Assembly: GCA_002376235.1 (NCBI GenBank)
Contig: DFNX01000003.1
Span: 62,001-126,000, forward strand
Origin: Neorhizobium sp. UBA3556
GTDB taxonomy: Bacteria > Pseudomonadota > Alphaproteobacteria > Rhizobiales > Rhizobiaceae
DNA: 64,000 bases
Reading direction: 5' to 3'
Shown here: one piece after another, positions 53,106 to 63,141 of the stretch
How positions within the stretch are numbered: the stretch's first letter is position 1
How the letters are laid out: each line of letters starts with the position of its first letter
Program-made: the position numbers and the translations under genes
Notes under the pieces: model-generated
Database searches by the model: none
The model's input: only the letters and a program-made list of their open reading frames with translations
Told to the model about the DNA's origin: nothing

Positions 53106-55148
53106 ATGAACCTGTTTCTCGAAACAGACGACGACCAGAACACGATCGCTTTCGTTACCGAGCAGAACAGCAAGTCGGACCGCCAGTTCAGGACACCGGA
53201 ATTCGAAAAGGATCGCGACGCGCTGAAAGCGATGATCGAGCGCGAGGATCGGCTGATCGTGCCGGTACGGCGCGGAAAATGGCTGTTCGATTTCCATCGC
53301 TCTAAGGACAATCCACTCGGCATCTGGCGTCGGCTGCCGGCTGACCTCGAGCCTCGCCACGATGCGGCTTGGGAAACCGTCTTCGATTTCGACGCCTTCT
53401 GTCTGAAAGAGGGCAAGCGCTGGATCTATTCCGGCGCGATCACCTCCCCTTACGAACCGACCCGCGTGCTGCTGATCCTGTCGGATGGCGGTTCGGATCA
53501 GTTGCGACTGCTGGAGTTCGATACCGAGACGAAGACGATCGTCGAGGGTGGTTTCGATACGCCGACGGCGCGCGCCCATGCGGCATGGCTCAGCCCCGAC
53601 GAGATCGCCTATTTCGGTTCGGTTGACGAATTTTCCGCCACGCGCTCCGGCTGGCCGCGGGTCGGCCGCATTCTCAAGCGCGGCGTCGACCCCAAGGATG
53701 CACCGATCCTGTTCGAAGCCGGCAAGGACGATGTCTATGGCGCGGCCAGCGTCATCGATCCGCTGTTTTGGGGCGGCAAGCCGGACGAGCGGAAGATTGA
53801 GTTCTTTTCAGTCGGGCATGAGATCGGCAAGGCGAGCGTGCATATCCGCGGCGCGAACGGAGAAATTCAGCGCCTCGACCTGCCCGTCGAAAGCGACAGC
53901 GACCTCAATCATACCCATGCGATCTGGCGGGCGAAGACCGACGAATGCTATCCGACCGGAACGCTCGTCCTGCAGGACTTCCATCCATTCGGGGCAGAGC
54001 CGCTGACGAACCCGTGCGTACTGTTTTCGCCGAAGGACGGCCAGTCGGTTTCGCAGTTTTCTCTGCTCAAGACCTGGGCCGTCTTCATCGTCGTCGATCG
54101 CATGGTGCCGAAATTCTATCTGGTCGACCTGACCAAGCCTGACCCGACGCTGGAAGAACTGCCCCTGCCGGAAGAGTTGCAGACGGTCGGTTTCCGGATG
54201 TTCGATGCTGACCTGACGCTCGGCGAGGAAATCCTCACTGTCATCGGCCAGGGCTTTCTTCTCCCCTCCAGCAGCTTTCGTCTCGACCTGACGGATCACG
54301 ATGCCAAACGCGAACTCATCCCAACCGGGACCTCACCGGCCTATTTCGATGCGGAGGGAATGACCTCGGAACTGCTCGAGGCAATATCGGAAGACGGCAC
54401 CAGAGTGCCCTACCACATCACCCTGCCCCGCAACTGGACCAAGGGCGAACTGCCGGTTCTGATGTATGGCTATGGCGGTTTCGGCGTATCGTTGTCCCCC
54501 GTCTATTCCGGTGCCTATGGCATGCTGCTCGAACAGGGCGGCGCCTTCGTGCAGGCCTATATCCGCGGCGGCGGAGAGCTTGGGCCGGACTGGCATACGG
54601 TCGCCAAGGGCGAGGGTCGCCACAAGGCGTTCGAGGATTTCGTCGCTGTAGCTCGCGATTTGGTCAAACGCGGCTACAGCAAGCCATCCCGCATAGCCTG
54701 CAACGGCGGCAGCAATGGCGGGCTTCTGACCGCCGTCATGGCGACGCGTTATCCCGATGATTTTGGCGCGGTCTGGACCTCCGTGCCGGTGATCGACATG
54801 TCGCGCTTCCACATTTTCCCGGCCGGACGCGCGTGGATGGACGAATACGGCAACCCGGACGTCGCCGACGAGCTCAACGCCATGCTCACCTATTCGCCGC
54901 TGCATCAGGTGAAGCCGAAGAGCGAGATCACCTACCCGCCGATCTATATCGAAAGCTCGACAAATGACGACCGGGTGCATCCTTCCCATGCGCGGCGTTT
55001 CGCCAAACGACTGATCGATGCGGGACATGAGCCCTTCTTCCGGGAATACGGATCGGGCGGCCATGGCGGCGCCGGTGACACGACTGAAATGGCCGAACGC
55101 CGTGCGATGGGCTACAGCTTCCTGCGCCAGACGATCATGAGGGATTGA
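53106..55148 (+). CDS. Prolyl oligopeptidase family (S9) serine peptidase
   Basis: From ATG 53106 (GGAGG 5 nt upstream; 53103 also possible) the protein has 680 residues. The N-terminal beta-propeller spans about 60-420, and the alpha/beta-hydrolase catalytic domain occupies the C-terminal third. The triad is visible: Ser536 in CNGGSNGG, Asp622 in NDDRVHPSHA and His653 in GSGGHGG. It has no signal peptide, so it is cytoplasmic, and would cleave short peptides. It is closest to the prolyl endopeptidase/oligopeptidase B group; specificity is uncertain. Confidence 0.9.
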   Translation: MNLFLETDDDQNTIAFVTEQNSKSDRQFRTPEFEKDRDALKAMIEREDRLIVPVRRGKWLFDFHRSKDNPLGIWRRLPADLEPRHDAAWETVFDFDAFCLKEGKRWIYSGAITSPYEPTRVLLILSDGGSDQLRLLEFDTETKTIVEGGFDTPTARAHAAWLSPDEIAYFGSVDEFSATRSGWPRVGRILKRGVDPKDAPILFEAGKDDVYGAASVIDPLFWGGKPDERKIEFFSVGHEIGKASVHIRGANGEIQRLDLPVESDSDLNHTHAIWRAKTDECYPTGTLVLQDFHPFGAEPLTNPCVLFSPKDGQSVSQFSLLKTWAVFIVVDRMVPKFYLVDLTKPDPTLEELPLPEELQTVGFRMFDADLTLGEEILTVIGQGFLLPSSSFRLDLTDHDAKRELIPTGTSPAYFDAEGMTSELLEAISEDGTRVPYHITLPRNWTKGELPVLMYGYGGFGVSLSPVYSGAYGMLLEQGGAFVQAYIRGGGELGPDWHTVAKGEGRHKAFEDFVAVARDLVKRGYSKPSRIACNGGSNGGLLTAVMATRYPDDFGAVWTSVPVIDMSRFHIFPAGRAWMDEYGNPDVADELNAMLTYSPLHQVKPKSEITYPPIYIESSTNDDRVHPSHARRFAKRLIDAGHEPFFREYGSGGHGGAGDTTEMAERRAMGYSFLRQTIMRD

Positions 55149-55161
55149 GAAGATAGAGATA

Positions 55162-55183
55162 ACCGGAGGTTAATGCCTCCGGT
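55162..55183 (+). repeat. Hairpin after the peptidase gene
   Basis: Perfect arms ACCGGAGG (55162-55169) and CCTCCGGT (55176-55183) with loop TTAATG, 14 nt after the stop. No T-run follows, so it may be a weak terminator or a 3'-end stabiliser. Confidence 0.5.
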
Positions 55184-55335
55184 ATCCGCTTTCGGCAGAT
55201 ATCGAGCGCTCGCTGGCGCTCTACATAGGCTGACATCTGACACCCAAACATCCAAAAATAACCAGCCATTAACCATGTTCGACGAAAGATCGCGCATCAC
55301 CGATTCACGCGTCATTTTTCATCGAGAACCATTTC

Positions 55336-56208
55336 ATGCCGGTCCGTGCCGTCTGCGCCGCTGCTGTTGCCCTCAGCCTTCTTTCCTCCTGTGCGGGCAA
55401 GCCACCGTCAGAAAGCGGCTCGCTCAAGTCGGCTTTTGCCGCCGGCGACGCTGCAGGCTCGCTTCGGCCCAAGGATGATGCAAAGTCTCCGGTTGCGCTG
55501 ACACCCGCCGCATGGGGCCGGCTCAACAAGATGGGCGGGCTTGCCGGACGCGAGATGACGGTCAGTTCGATCTCGGACATCAAGCTGCGCGACAAGGAAG
55601 TCGTGCTCACTTTCGATGACGGCCCGATGCCGAAAAAGACCGAGCGCATCCTCGCCACGCTTGATCATTTCGGCGTCAAGGCGTCGTTCATGATGGTCGG
55701 CCAGATGGCAAAGGCACATCCGGACCTTGCCCGCGAAATCGTGGCCGAGGGCCACACGATCGGCAGCCATACCTATGACCACCCGAATCTCGCTCATCTA
55801 TCCTTCGACGAAGCGGTGGCCGAAGTTCAGAAAGGTCGCAAGGCTGTTGAAGCCGCGACGGGTGTAGACGCAGACTTCTTCCGCTTCCCCTATCTGGCCG
55901 ATTCGAAGAAGCTGAGACGATGGATGGATAGCCACAGGATGGTGGTGATGGATGTCCAGGTCGATTCGAAGGATTATTTCAAGGATACGCCCGCCGCCGT
56001 TGCAACGCGGACGATGGAGGCGCTGCGCACCCATCGCAAGGGAATCATTCTGATGCATGACATCCATCCGCGCACCGCCGCCATGCTGCCAGCGCTGCTG
56101 ACCCAGCTCAGGGCCGAAGGTTACAGGGTGGTGCAGTTGAAATATGGCAAGCCGTCTTCGGACATGCTGGTCGCCTCGATCACAAAGCCGCTGTTTGCCA
56201 CCAACTGA
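55336..56208 (+). CDS. Polysaccharide deacetylase (NodB-homology) lipoprotein
   Basis: The 290-residue protein has a lipoprotein signal (lipobox LSSC, Cys19) and a NodB-type deacetylase domain. Motif 1 LTFDDGP (Asp94, Asp95), motif 2 SHTYDHPNL (His145, His149) and FFRFPY are present, with a late ILMHDIH. It would remove acetyl groups from N-acetyl sugars of peptidoglycan or surface polysaccharide from the envelope. Substrate unknown. It stands as a single gene. Confidence 0.92.
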   Translation: MPVRAVCAAAVALSLLSSCAGKPPSESGSLKSAFAAGDAAGSLRPKDDAKSPVALTPAAWGRLNKMGGLAGREMTVSSISDIKLRDKEVVLTFDDGPMPKKTERILATLDHFGVKASFMMVGQMAKAHPDLAREIVAEGHTIGSHTYDHPNLAHLSFDEAVAEVQKGRKAVEAATGVDADFFRFPYLADSKKLRRWMDSHRMVVMDVQVDSKDYFKDTPAAVATRTMEALRTHRKGIILMHDIHPRTAAMLPALLTQLRAEGYRVVQLKYGKPSSDMLVASITKPLFATN

Positions 56209-56231
56209 CTGAAAGATCAGGAGAAGGCCGG

Positions 56232-56680
56232 TCAGGCCTTCTTCACCCAACGGCCTTCGGGCGATTGCTGCCAATAGGTCAGCGCATGCCCCTCGCCTTT
56301 CAGGCGCTTCCATTCGGCGCGGGCACTTTCGAGCTGTTGCTGGTCATAGCCATCGAACATGAAGACGACACGCTCGTAGGCGTCCAGCGGTGGCGGGGCG
56401 GCACCATCCACCATGAAGCGGACGGTCGCACTGTTGGCGTTTTCGCTTTCCGTCGTCAGCAGCACCGGCTGAGCTTCCGCCATCGGCGCAACGTCGGTGC
56501 CATGCGGCAGAAAACTCTCGTCGCGAAAGGTCCATAGATGCGCGTCGAGCATATCCCGGCGCGCCTCGTCGTTGGTCTGGACGACCACCTTCCACCCGCG
56601 TTCGACGCTTTTTTCGAGGAGCGCCGGCAGCGCATCCTCGAGCTTTGATTCGGTCAGATGGTAGAAGAGAACTTCGGTCA

Positions 56681-56681
<1 letters not shown>
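56232..56681 (-). CDS. holC: DNA polymerase III chi subunit
   Basis: The 149-residue protein matches HolC: VLFYHLTESKLEDALPALLEKSVERGWKVVVQ at the start, and HLWTFRDESFLPHGT. Chi bridges single-strand binding protein and the clamp loader. The pepA stop and the holC start overlap by 1 nt (TGATG at 56679-56683), the usual pepA-holC arrangement. Confidence 0.95.
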
Positions 56682-58165
<1,484 letters not shown>

Positions 58166-58263
58166 TGGCACTCCACGTCTTTCATTCAAAACATGGCCCG
58201 ATCTTCACCCTTTCGGCCACGAAGGCAAGCCCGCAGGAAGAAAGGCGCGATGGCCTATGCGCG

Positions 58264-58327
58264 AATGTCACCGGTTTTGAAATGTCACAACAAAAAATAA
58301 AAGTCGGCTAGCCAACTATTTTGTGAC
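58264..58327. promoter_or_regulatory. Repeat cluster between pepA and lptF
   Basis: AATGTCAC occurs twice (58264-58271 and 58281-58288). GTCACAA (58284-58290) is inverted as TTGTGAC (58321-58327). Between them lies the near-palindrome AGTCGGCTAGCCAACT (58302-58317, one mismatch). The cluster sits in an AT-rich pocket of the divergent region and is a candidate regulator-binding site. Confidence 0.4.
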
Positions 58328-58416
58328 GTGGCATCTGTCGCAAAGACCTCATCGATCACATAGATAGGCTCGGCGTCATCGAAGGGATGGCGCGGCAGCA
58401 AACATGTCGGACGGGA

Positions 58417-59595
58417 ATGAAGCTTCTCGAAACTTACATATTGCGCCGGATATTCCAGATGTTCCTGGTGGCACTCATTCCGGTGCTGACTATCATCTGG
58501 ACCATCCAGGTGCTCGGGCGTATCAATCTGGTCACGGACACGGGCCAGTCGATGGGCTCGTTCATGCTGCTCGCAAGCTACATTCTGCCGACCATCCTGC
58601 CGGTCGTGATGCCGTTCGCGTTTGTTATCGGCATCACCCAGACGCTGACCGCGATGAACAACGATTCGGAGCTGCCGGTCATCGACGCCGCTGGTGCCAG
58701 CCGCAGCATCATCTACAAGCCGGTCATAGGGCTGGCTGTCGCGCTCAGCATCGTATCCTTCTCGGTAACGAACTTCCTCGAGCCGGCATCACGGATGGGC
58801 GTGCGCACGATGATTGCCGCTGCCTATGCCGACCTGCTTTCTTCGGTCATCGAGGAAAAGACGTTCCGCAGCATCGAAGACGGTCTCTATGTGCAGATTT
58901 CCGAACGGCATTCGGGCCGTCTGCTGAAGGGACTGTTCGTCGTCGATTATCGAGACCCGAATTTCGATCTCATCTATTATGCGAAGGAAGGCTCGGTCGA
59001 TCCGGGCGGCACATCGCTGACGATGCGCGATGGCGAAGTCCACCGCAAATCGCCTGATGGCCGCATCTCTATCGTTCGCTTCGATTCCTATGCCTTCGAT
59101 CTCTCGGCCATGACAAAATCGGACGGTGAGGCTTTGCCTATGTCTGCCGGCGACCGCGGCCTCGGCTTCCTGCTCAATCCCGACACGAATGATCCGGCCT
59201 ATCAGCGATCCCCGAGCAAATTTTACTCGGAACTCCATCGCAGGCTTTCCGACTGGCTTTACCCGGTTGCCTTTGCCCTTGTATCGCTGGTCGTCGCCGG
59301 CAGCAGCCGTTCGCATCGGCAGGCGCGCGTCCATCCGATGATATATGCGCTGATCGTCGCCTTTGGCCTGCGCTGGCTCGGCTTTTCGGCGACGAACCTG
59401 GTGGAGCGCAGCCCGTCCTATATGCCGCTCGTTTATGCGATCCCGCTCGTCACGATCGCGATTTCGTCCTATATGCTGGCAACCAACCGGCAGCTCTACA
59501 TGCCGCGCACCATCACCCGTAATATCGGGCGCATGAACAGCATGCTGATGCGTCGCCTGAAGATATCGTCCAATTCCGGTGGAGGCGCATCATGA
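58417..59595 (+). CDS. lptF: LPS export ABC transporter permease
   Basis: From ATG 58417 the protein has 392 residues: three N-terminal membrane helices, a periplasmic jelly-roll domain (about 125-285), and three C-terminal helices. It begins MKLLETYILRRIFQMFLVAL, the usual LptF start. With LptG and LptB it extracts lipopolysaccharide from the inner membrane and passes it to the LptC-A-D bridge. lptG begins at ATGA overlapping its stop. Confidence 0.95.
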   Translation: MKLLETYILRRIFQMFLVALIPVLTIIWTIQVLGRINLVTDTGQSMGSFMLLASYILPTILPVVMPFAFVIGITQTLTAMNNDSELPVIDAAGASRSIIYKPVIGLAVALSIVSFSVTNFLEPASRMGVRTMIAAAYADLLSSVIEEKTFRSIEDGLYVQISERHSGRLLKGLFVVDYRDPNFDLIYYAKEGSVDPGGTSLTMRDGEVHRKSPDGRISIVRFDSYAFDLSAMTKSDGEALPMSAGDRGLGFLLNPDTNDPAYQRSPSKFYSELHRRLSDWLYPVAFALVSLVVAGSSRSHRQARVHPMIYALIVAFGLRWLGFSATNLVERSPSYMPLVYAIPLVTIAISSYMLATNRQLYMPRTITRNIGRMNSMLMRRLKISSNSGGGAS

Positions 59596-60680
59596 TCTTC
59601 TCCACGCTCGGCCGATATTTCTTCCAGCGTTATATCGTGACCGCCTTCTGGTTCCTTCTGGGGGTGAGCGCGATCATCATGCTCGCCGATTTCAGCGAGA
59701 CGACGCGCAAGCTTTCAGGCCTTGCAGAGTACAGCGTTCTCGGCGCCCTGGGCATCACGCTCATGCGCCTGCCGCTCATCCTGCAGCAGACCATCCCGAC
59801 GCTCAGCCTGTTCATCGGCATGACGGTGCTGATCGCGCTGAACCGCCGCTACGAACTGGTCGTCACGCGAGCCGCAGGTATTTCCGTCTGGCAGTTCATC
59901 TTTCCGTTCATTGTCGGCTCCTTCCTGCTTGGCCTGTTCACGATCCTGGTCATCAACCCGGTCGGCGCCTGGGGTCAACGCGAATCGGTTTCCTTGGAAG
60001 CCAACTGGCGGCAGGCAAGCAATCGCGCCAAGGCCAGCAAGTTCGTGCCGTGGATTCGCCAGATCAGCGGCGATGAGGATGTCATCATCGGCGCCAAGAG
60101 CTACAAGGATCAGGGCGCAGAGCTGATCGACGTGGTGGTTTTCCACTTCGACAAGGGTGGCGCGGTGACCATGCGACAGGATGCGCGCACAGCAAAACTC
60201 GAAAATGGTTACTGGCTTCTTACCGACGTTCTGGAGAATCGCCCCGGAGAGATTCCCGCGCGCAAGCCTACGGAACAGGTGCGTACCAACCTGAAACAGG
60301 AATACCTTCAGGAAAGTCTGGAGCAGCCTGAAAACGTTGCATTCCTTGATCTTTCCCGAAAGATCGAGATCAGCCGGTCGTTTGGCATCTCAACCAAAGC
60401 GCTGGAAACCCAATTCCACTCGCTTCTGTCGCTCCCCATCCTGCTTGTGGCCATGACACTCATTGCTGCAACAGTTTCGTTAAAATTCAGTCGCTTCGCC
60501 CAGTCCCGCTCGATGATTCTGGGTGGAATAGTTTCCGGCTTCGTGCTTTATGTCGTCAGCGTGCTTGTAAAAGCGTTCGGAAGCAGCGGAGCGATTCCTC
60601 CGTTCGTGGCGGTCTGGATACCAGTCGTCGTTGCAACGGCAGTGGGGGCTACGATCTTGCTTCATCAGGAGGACGGCTAG
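59592..60680 (+). CDS. lptG: LPS export ABC transporter permease
   Basis: The 362-residue partner of LptF has the same layout, three helices, a periplasmic domain (about 120-265), and three helices, and starts STLGRYFFQRYIVTAFWFLLG. The ATG overlaps the lptF TGA, with GGAGG upstream, and its TAG overlaps the GTG of lptD (TAGTG at 60678-60682), so the three are translationally coupled. Confidence 0.95.
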   Translation: MIFSTLGRYFFQRYIVTAFWFLLGVSAIIMLADFSETTRKLSGLAEYSVLGALGITLMRLPLILQQTIPTLSLFIGMTVLIALNRRYELVVTRAAGISVWQFIFPFIVGSFLLGLFTILVINPVGAWGQRESVSLEANWRQASNRAKASKFVPWIRQISGDEDVIIGAKSYKDQGAELIDVVVFHFDKGGAVTMRQDARTAKLENGYWLLTDVLENRPGEIPARKPTEQVRTNLKQEYLQESLEQPENVAFLDLSRKIEISRSFGISTKALETQFHSLLSLPILLVAMTLIAATVSLKFSRFAQSRSMILGGIVSGFVLYVVSVLVKAFGSSGAIPPFVAVWIPVVVATAVGATILLHQEDG

Positions 60681-63010
60681 TGGCGGTCAGTAACCGCAGA
60701 AATATAAGACGGCTTGCCGCCGCTCTGCTGACAGGTGTGTCTGCGTTCGTATGTGGTGTCACGGCGGATGTCGTGCATGCACAGGGACTCGTGCCTGTCC
60801 AATCGGACGACGCGAAGATGCTTCTGCGCGCCAACGAGCTCACCTATAATCAGGATGCTCAGCGCGTGACCGCCCGTGGCGGTGTGCAGATTTATTACAA
60901 TCGTTACCGCATGGTCGCCCAGCGGGTCGAATATGACCAGAAGTCGGGACGCGTCATGGCGTCCGGCAATATCGAACTCATCGAGCCGGGCGGTACGCGC
61001 GTCTATGCCGAAGAACTGGATGTCACCGACGATTTCGGTCAGGGCTTCCTGAATTCACTGCGTGTCGAGACGACCGACAATACCCGCCTTGCCGCCGAAA
61101 GCGCCGAGCGTCAGACCGGCGACGTGATGGTATTGAACAACACCGTCTACACGGCCTGCCTGCCCTGCGCTGCAACGCCGGGCAAGGCGCCTCTGTGGCA
61201 AGTCAAGGCTCAGCGCGTGATCCGCGACGGCCAGAGCCATACGATCCGTCTTGAGAACGCGCAGTTCGAACTGTTCGGCATGTCGCTCGGGCGGCTGCCC
61301 TTCCCGATCACCGTTCCCGACGAAACCGTCGAACGCAAGTCGGGCTTGCTGTTCCCGCGCTTCAGTGCAGATGACAATCTCGGTTTCGGGATAAGCGTCC
61401 CGTATTACCATGTCTTCTCGCCGAGCATGGATGCGACGCTCACGCCGACCTATTACAGCAACCAGGGTCTGCTCATCGAAGGCGAAATCCGCAACAAGTT
61501 CGAGACCGGCGAGCACACGTTCCGTTTTGCCGGCATCAACCAGCAGAACTCGGATTCGTTCGAAGCTGGAACCGCCGACCGAGAAGACGACACTCGCTTC
61601 ATGGCCGCCTCAAAGGGCGAGTTCCACATCAATCCGCGCTGGACCTTCGGCTGGGATGTGATGGTGCAGAGCGACAACAATTTCTCGCGCACCTATAATC
61701 TTGAGGACTTCGACAAGGAGACGTTCACGAACGACGTCTACCTGACCGGTCTCGGCACGCGGAACTATTTCGATCTGCATGGCTACTATTTCGACGAGCA
61801 GGACGATGCGGAAACCAGTTTCCTGGAACGCCAGCAGGCGATCGTCTATCCGGTTCTCGACTATAGCTGGTATGCACCCGAGCCTGTCTTCGGCGGCCAG
61901 CTGTCGATCAATGCCAACCTGACCAACCTGTCCCGCCGGGCAGAGGACAACTATTCCGTGGGCGGCAGCTACCGCTTTCCGGGTCTTGAAGGCAGCTATA
62001 CCCGCTTCACCACCGAAGCGGAGTGGAAGCGTACCTTCACGAGCGAACAGGGACTGCAGTTGACGCCATTGCTGGCATTGCGCGGCGACGGCTTGCGCAG
62101 CACCTCGTCCAGCGCTGGCGGCTTTTATGACGGCTCGCTGGAAAATGATCCGAGCGGACGCTACATGGCGACCGCAGGCCTCGAAGCCCGTTATCCGTTC
62201 CTGATCACGGCTGGCAGCAGCAGCCATATCATCGAGCCGATCGCCCAGATCTATGCTCGTCCCGACGAGCAGATGGCCGGCGGCCTGCCGAACGAAGACG
62301 CGCAAAGCTTTGTCTTCGATGCGACCAGCCTGTTCGAGCGCGACAAGTTTTCCGGCTATGACCGGATCGAAGGCGGCACGCGCGCCAATATCGGCATCCG
62401 TTATTCGGGTTCGTTCGACAACGGCGTCGGATTGCGCGGTATTTTCGGCCAATCCTATCAGATCGCCGGCGAAAACTCCTTCGCAAGTGCCGATCTCGTC
62501 AACGCGGGTGCCAATTCCGGCCTCGAAAACGACGTGTCGGACTTCGTCGCGATGGCAGCGATCGATCTACCGCAGGGCTTCAGCTTGTCGACGAACACGC
62601 GGTTCGACAAGGATACATTCGATGTCCGTCGCACCGATGTGGGCTTCGACTACAAGACGCCGCGCGTGACCGGCAAGCTGGTCTACACCAAGGTCGAGGC
62701 TCAGCCGGATTACGGTTCGACGACGTCCACCAATATCCTGGAAAAGTCTATGAGCTTCCGGATCAACGAGAACTGGTCGATCGCCGGCAAGGCGACGTGG
62801 GATCTCGACGAAAACGAAGTTACGCGTCGCGGTCTCGGCTTCAGCTATGCGGACGAGTGCACGATCTTCACGATCGCCTATACCGAGAAGACCGACTCGA
62901 GCAAGGCGAACGACTGGAGCGTTGGCGCACGCCTGAGCTTCAGGACGCTTGGCGACGTCAACATCGGCTCGACAAACGATTACGACGAACAACAGACTTT
63001 CCGTTATTGA
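60680..63010 (+). CDS. lptD: LPS-assembly outer-membrane protein
   Basis: The 776-residue protein begins at GTG 60680, with AGGAGG 8 nt upstream. A signal peptide ends near residue 35 (VHAQ). The OstA/LptA-like periplasmic domain (about 45-180) includes RANELTYNQDAQRVTARGGVQIYYNRYRMVAQRVEYDQKSGRVMASGNIELIEPGG, and the C-terminal ~600 residues form the beta-barrel that inserts LPS in the outer leaflet. The mature protein has only three Cys (the CLPC pair near residue 155 and one in DECTIF), unlike the four in E. coli. In operon lptF-lptG-lptD-surA. Confidence 0.94.
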   Translation: MAVSNRRNIRRLAAALLTGVSAFVCGVTADVVHAQGLVPVQSDDAKMLLRANELTYNQDAQRVTARGGVQIYYNRYRMVAQRVEYDQKSGRVMASGNIELIEPGGTRVYAEELDVTDDFGQGFLNSLRVETTDNTRLAAESAERQTGDVMVLNNTVYTACLPCAATPGKAPLWQVKAQRVIRDGQSHTIRLENAQFELFGMSLGRLPFPITVPDETVERKSGLLFPRFSADDNLGFGISVPYYHVFSPSMDATLTPTYYSNQGLLIEGEIRNKFETGEHTFRFAGINQQNSDSFEAGTADREDDTRFMAASKGEFHINPRWTFGWDVMVQSDNNFSRTYNLEDFDKETFTNDVYLTGLGTRNYFDLHGYYFDEQDDAETSFLERQQAIVYPVLDYSWYAPEPVFGGQLSINANLTNLSRRAEDNYSVGGSYRFPGLEGSYTRFTTEAEWKRTFTSEQGLQLTPLLALRGDGLRSTSSSAGGFYDGSLENDPSGRYMATAGLEARYPFLITAGSSSHIIEPIAQIYARPDEQMAGGLPNEDAQSFVFDATSLFERDKFSGYDRIEGGTRANIGIRYSGSFDNGVGLRGIFGQSYQIAGENSFASADLVNAGANSGLENDVSDFVAMAAIDLPQGFSLSTNTRFDKDTFDVRRTDVGFDYKTPRVTGKLVYTKVEAQPDYGSTTSTNILEKSMSFRINENWSIAGKATWDLDENEVTRRGLGFSYADECTIFTIAYTEKTDSSKANDWSVGARLSFRTLGDVNIGSTNDYDEQQTFRY

Positions 63011-63021
63011 TCGCGCAGAAT

Positions 63022-63046
63022 TGACGGCGTCCCCGTGGCGCCGTCA
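63022..63046 (+). terminator. Hairpin between lptD and the SurA-like gene
   Basis: Arms TGACGGCG (63022-63029) and CGCCGTCA (63039-63046), 9-nt loop, followed by TGGTTTTG. A weak terminator or attenuator is possible; it need not end the operon. Confidence 0.55.
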
Positions 63047-63141
63047 TGGTTTTGCCGCAACGATTGCGCATTCGGGCACGCTTATAGTAAAAGGCGGCCC
63101 GTATGTCGCATGACTAGTCCGAGTGCAAGAGGAGTGGACTG

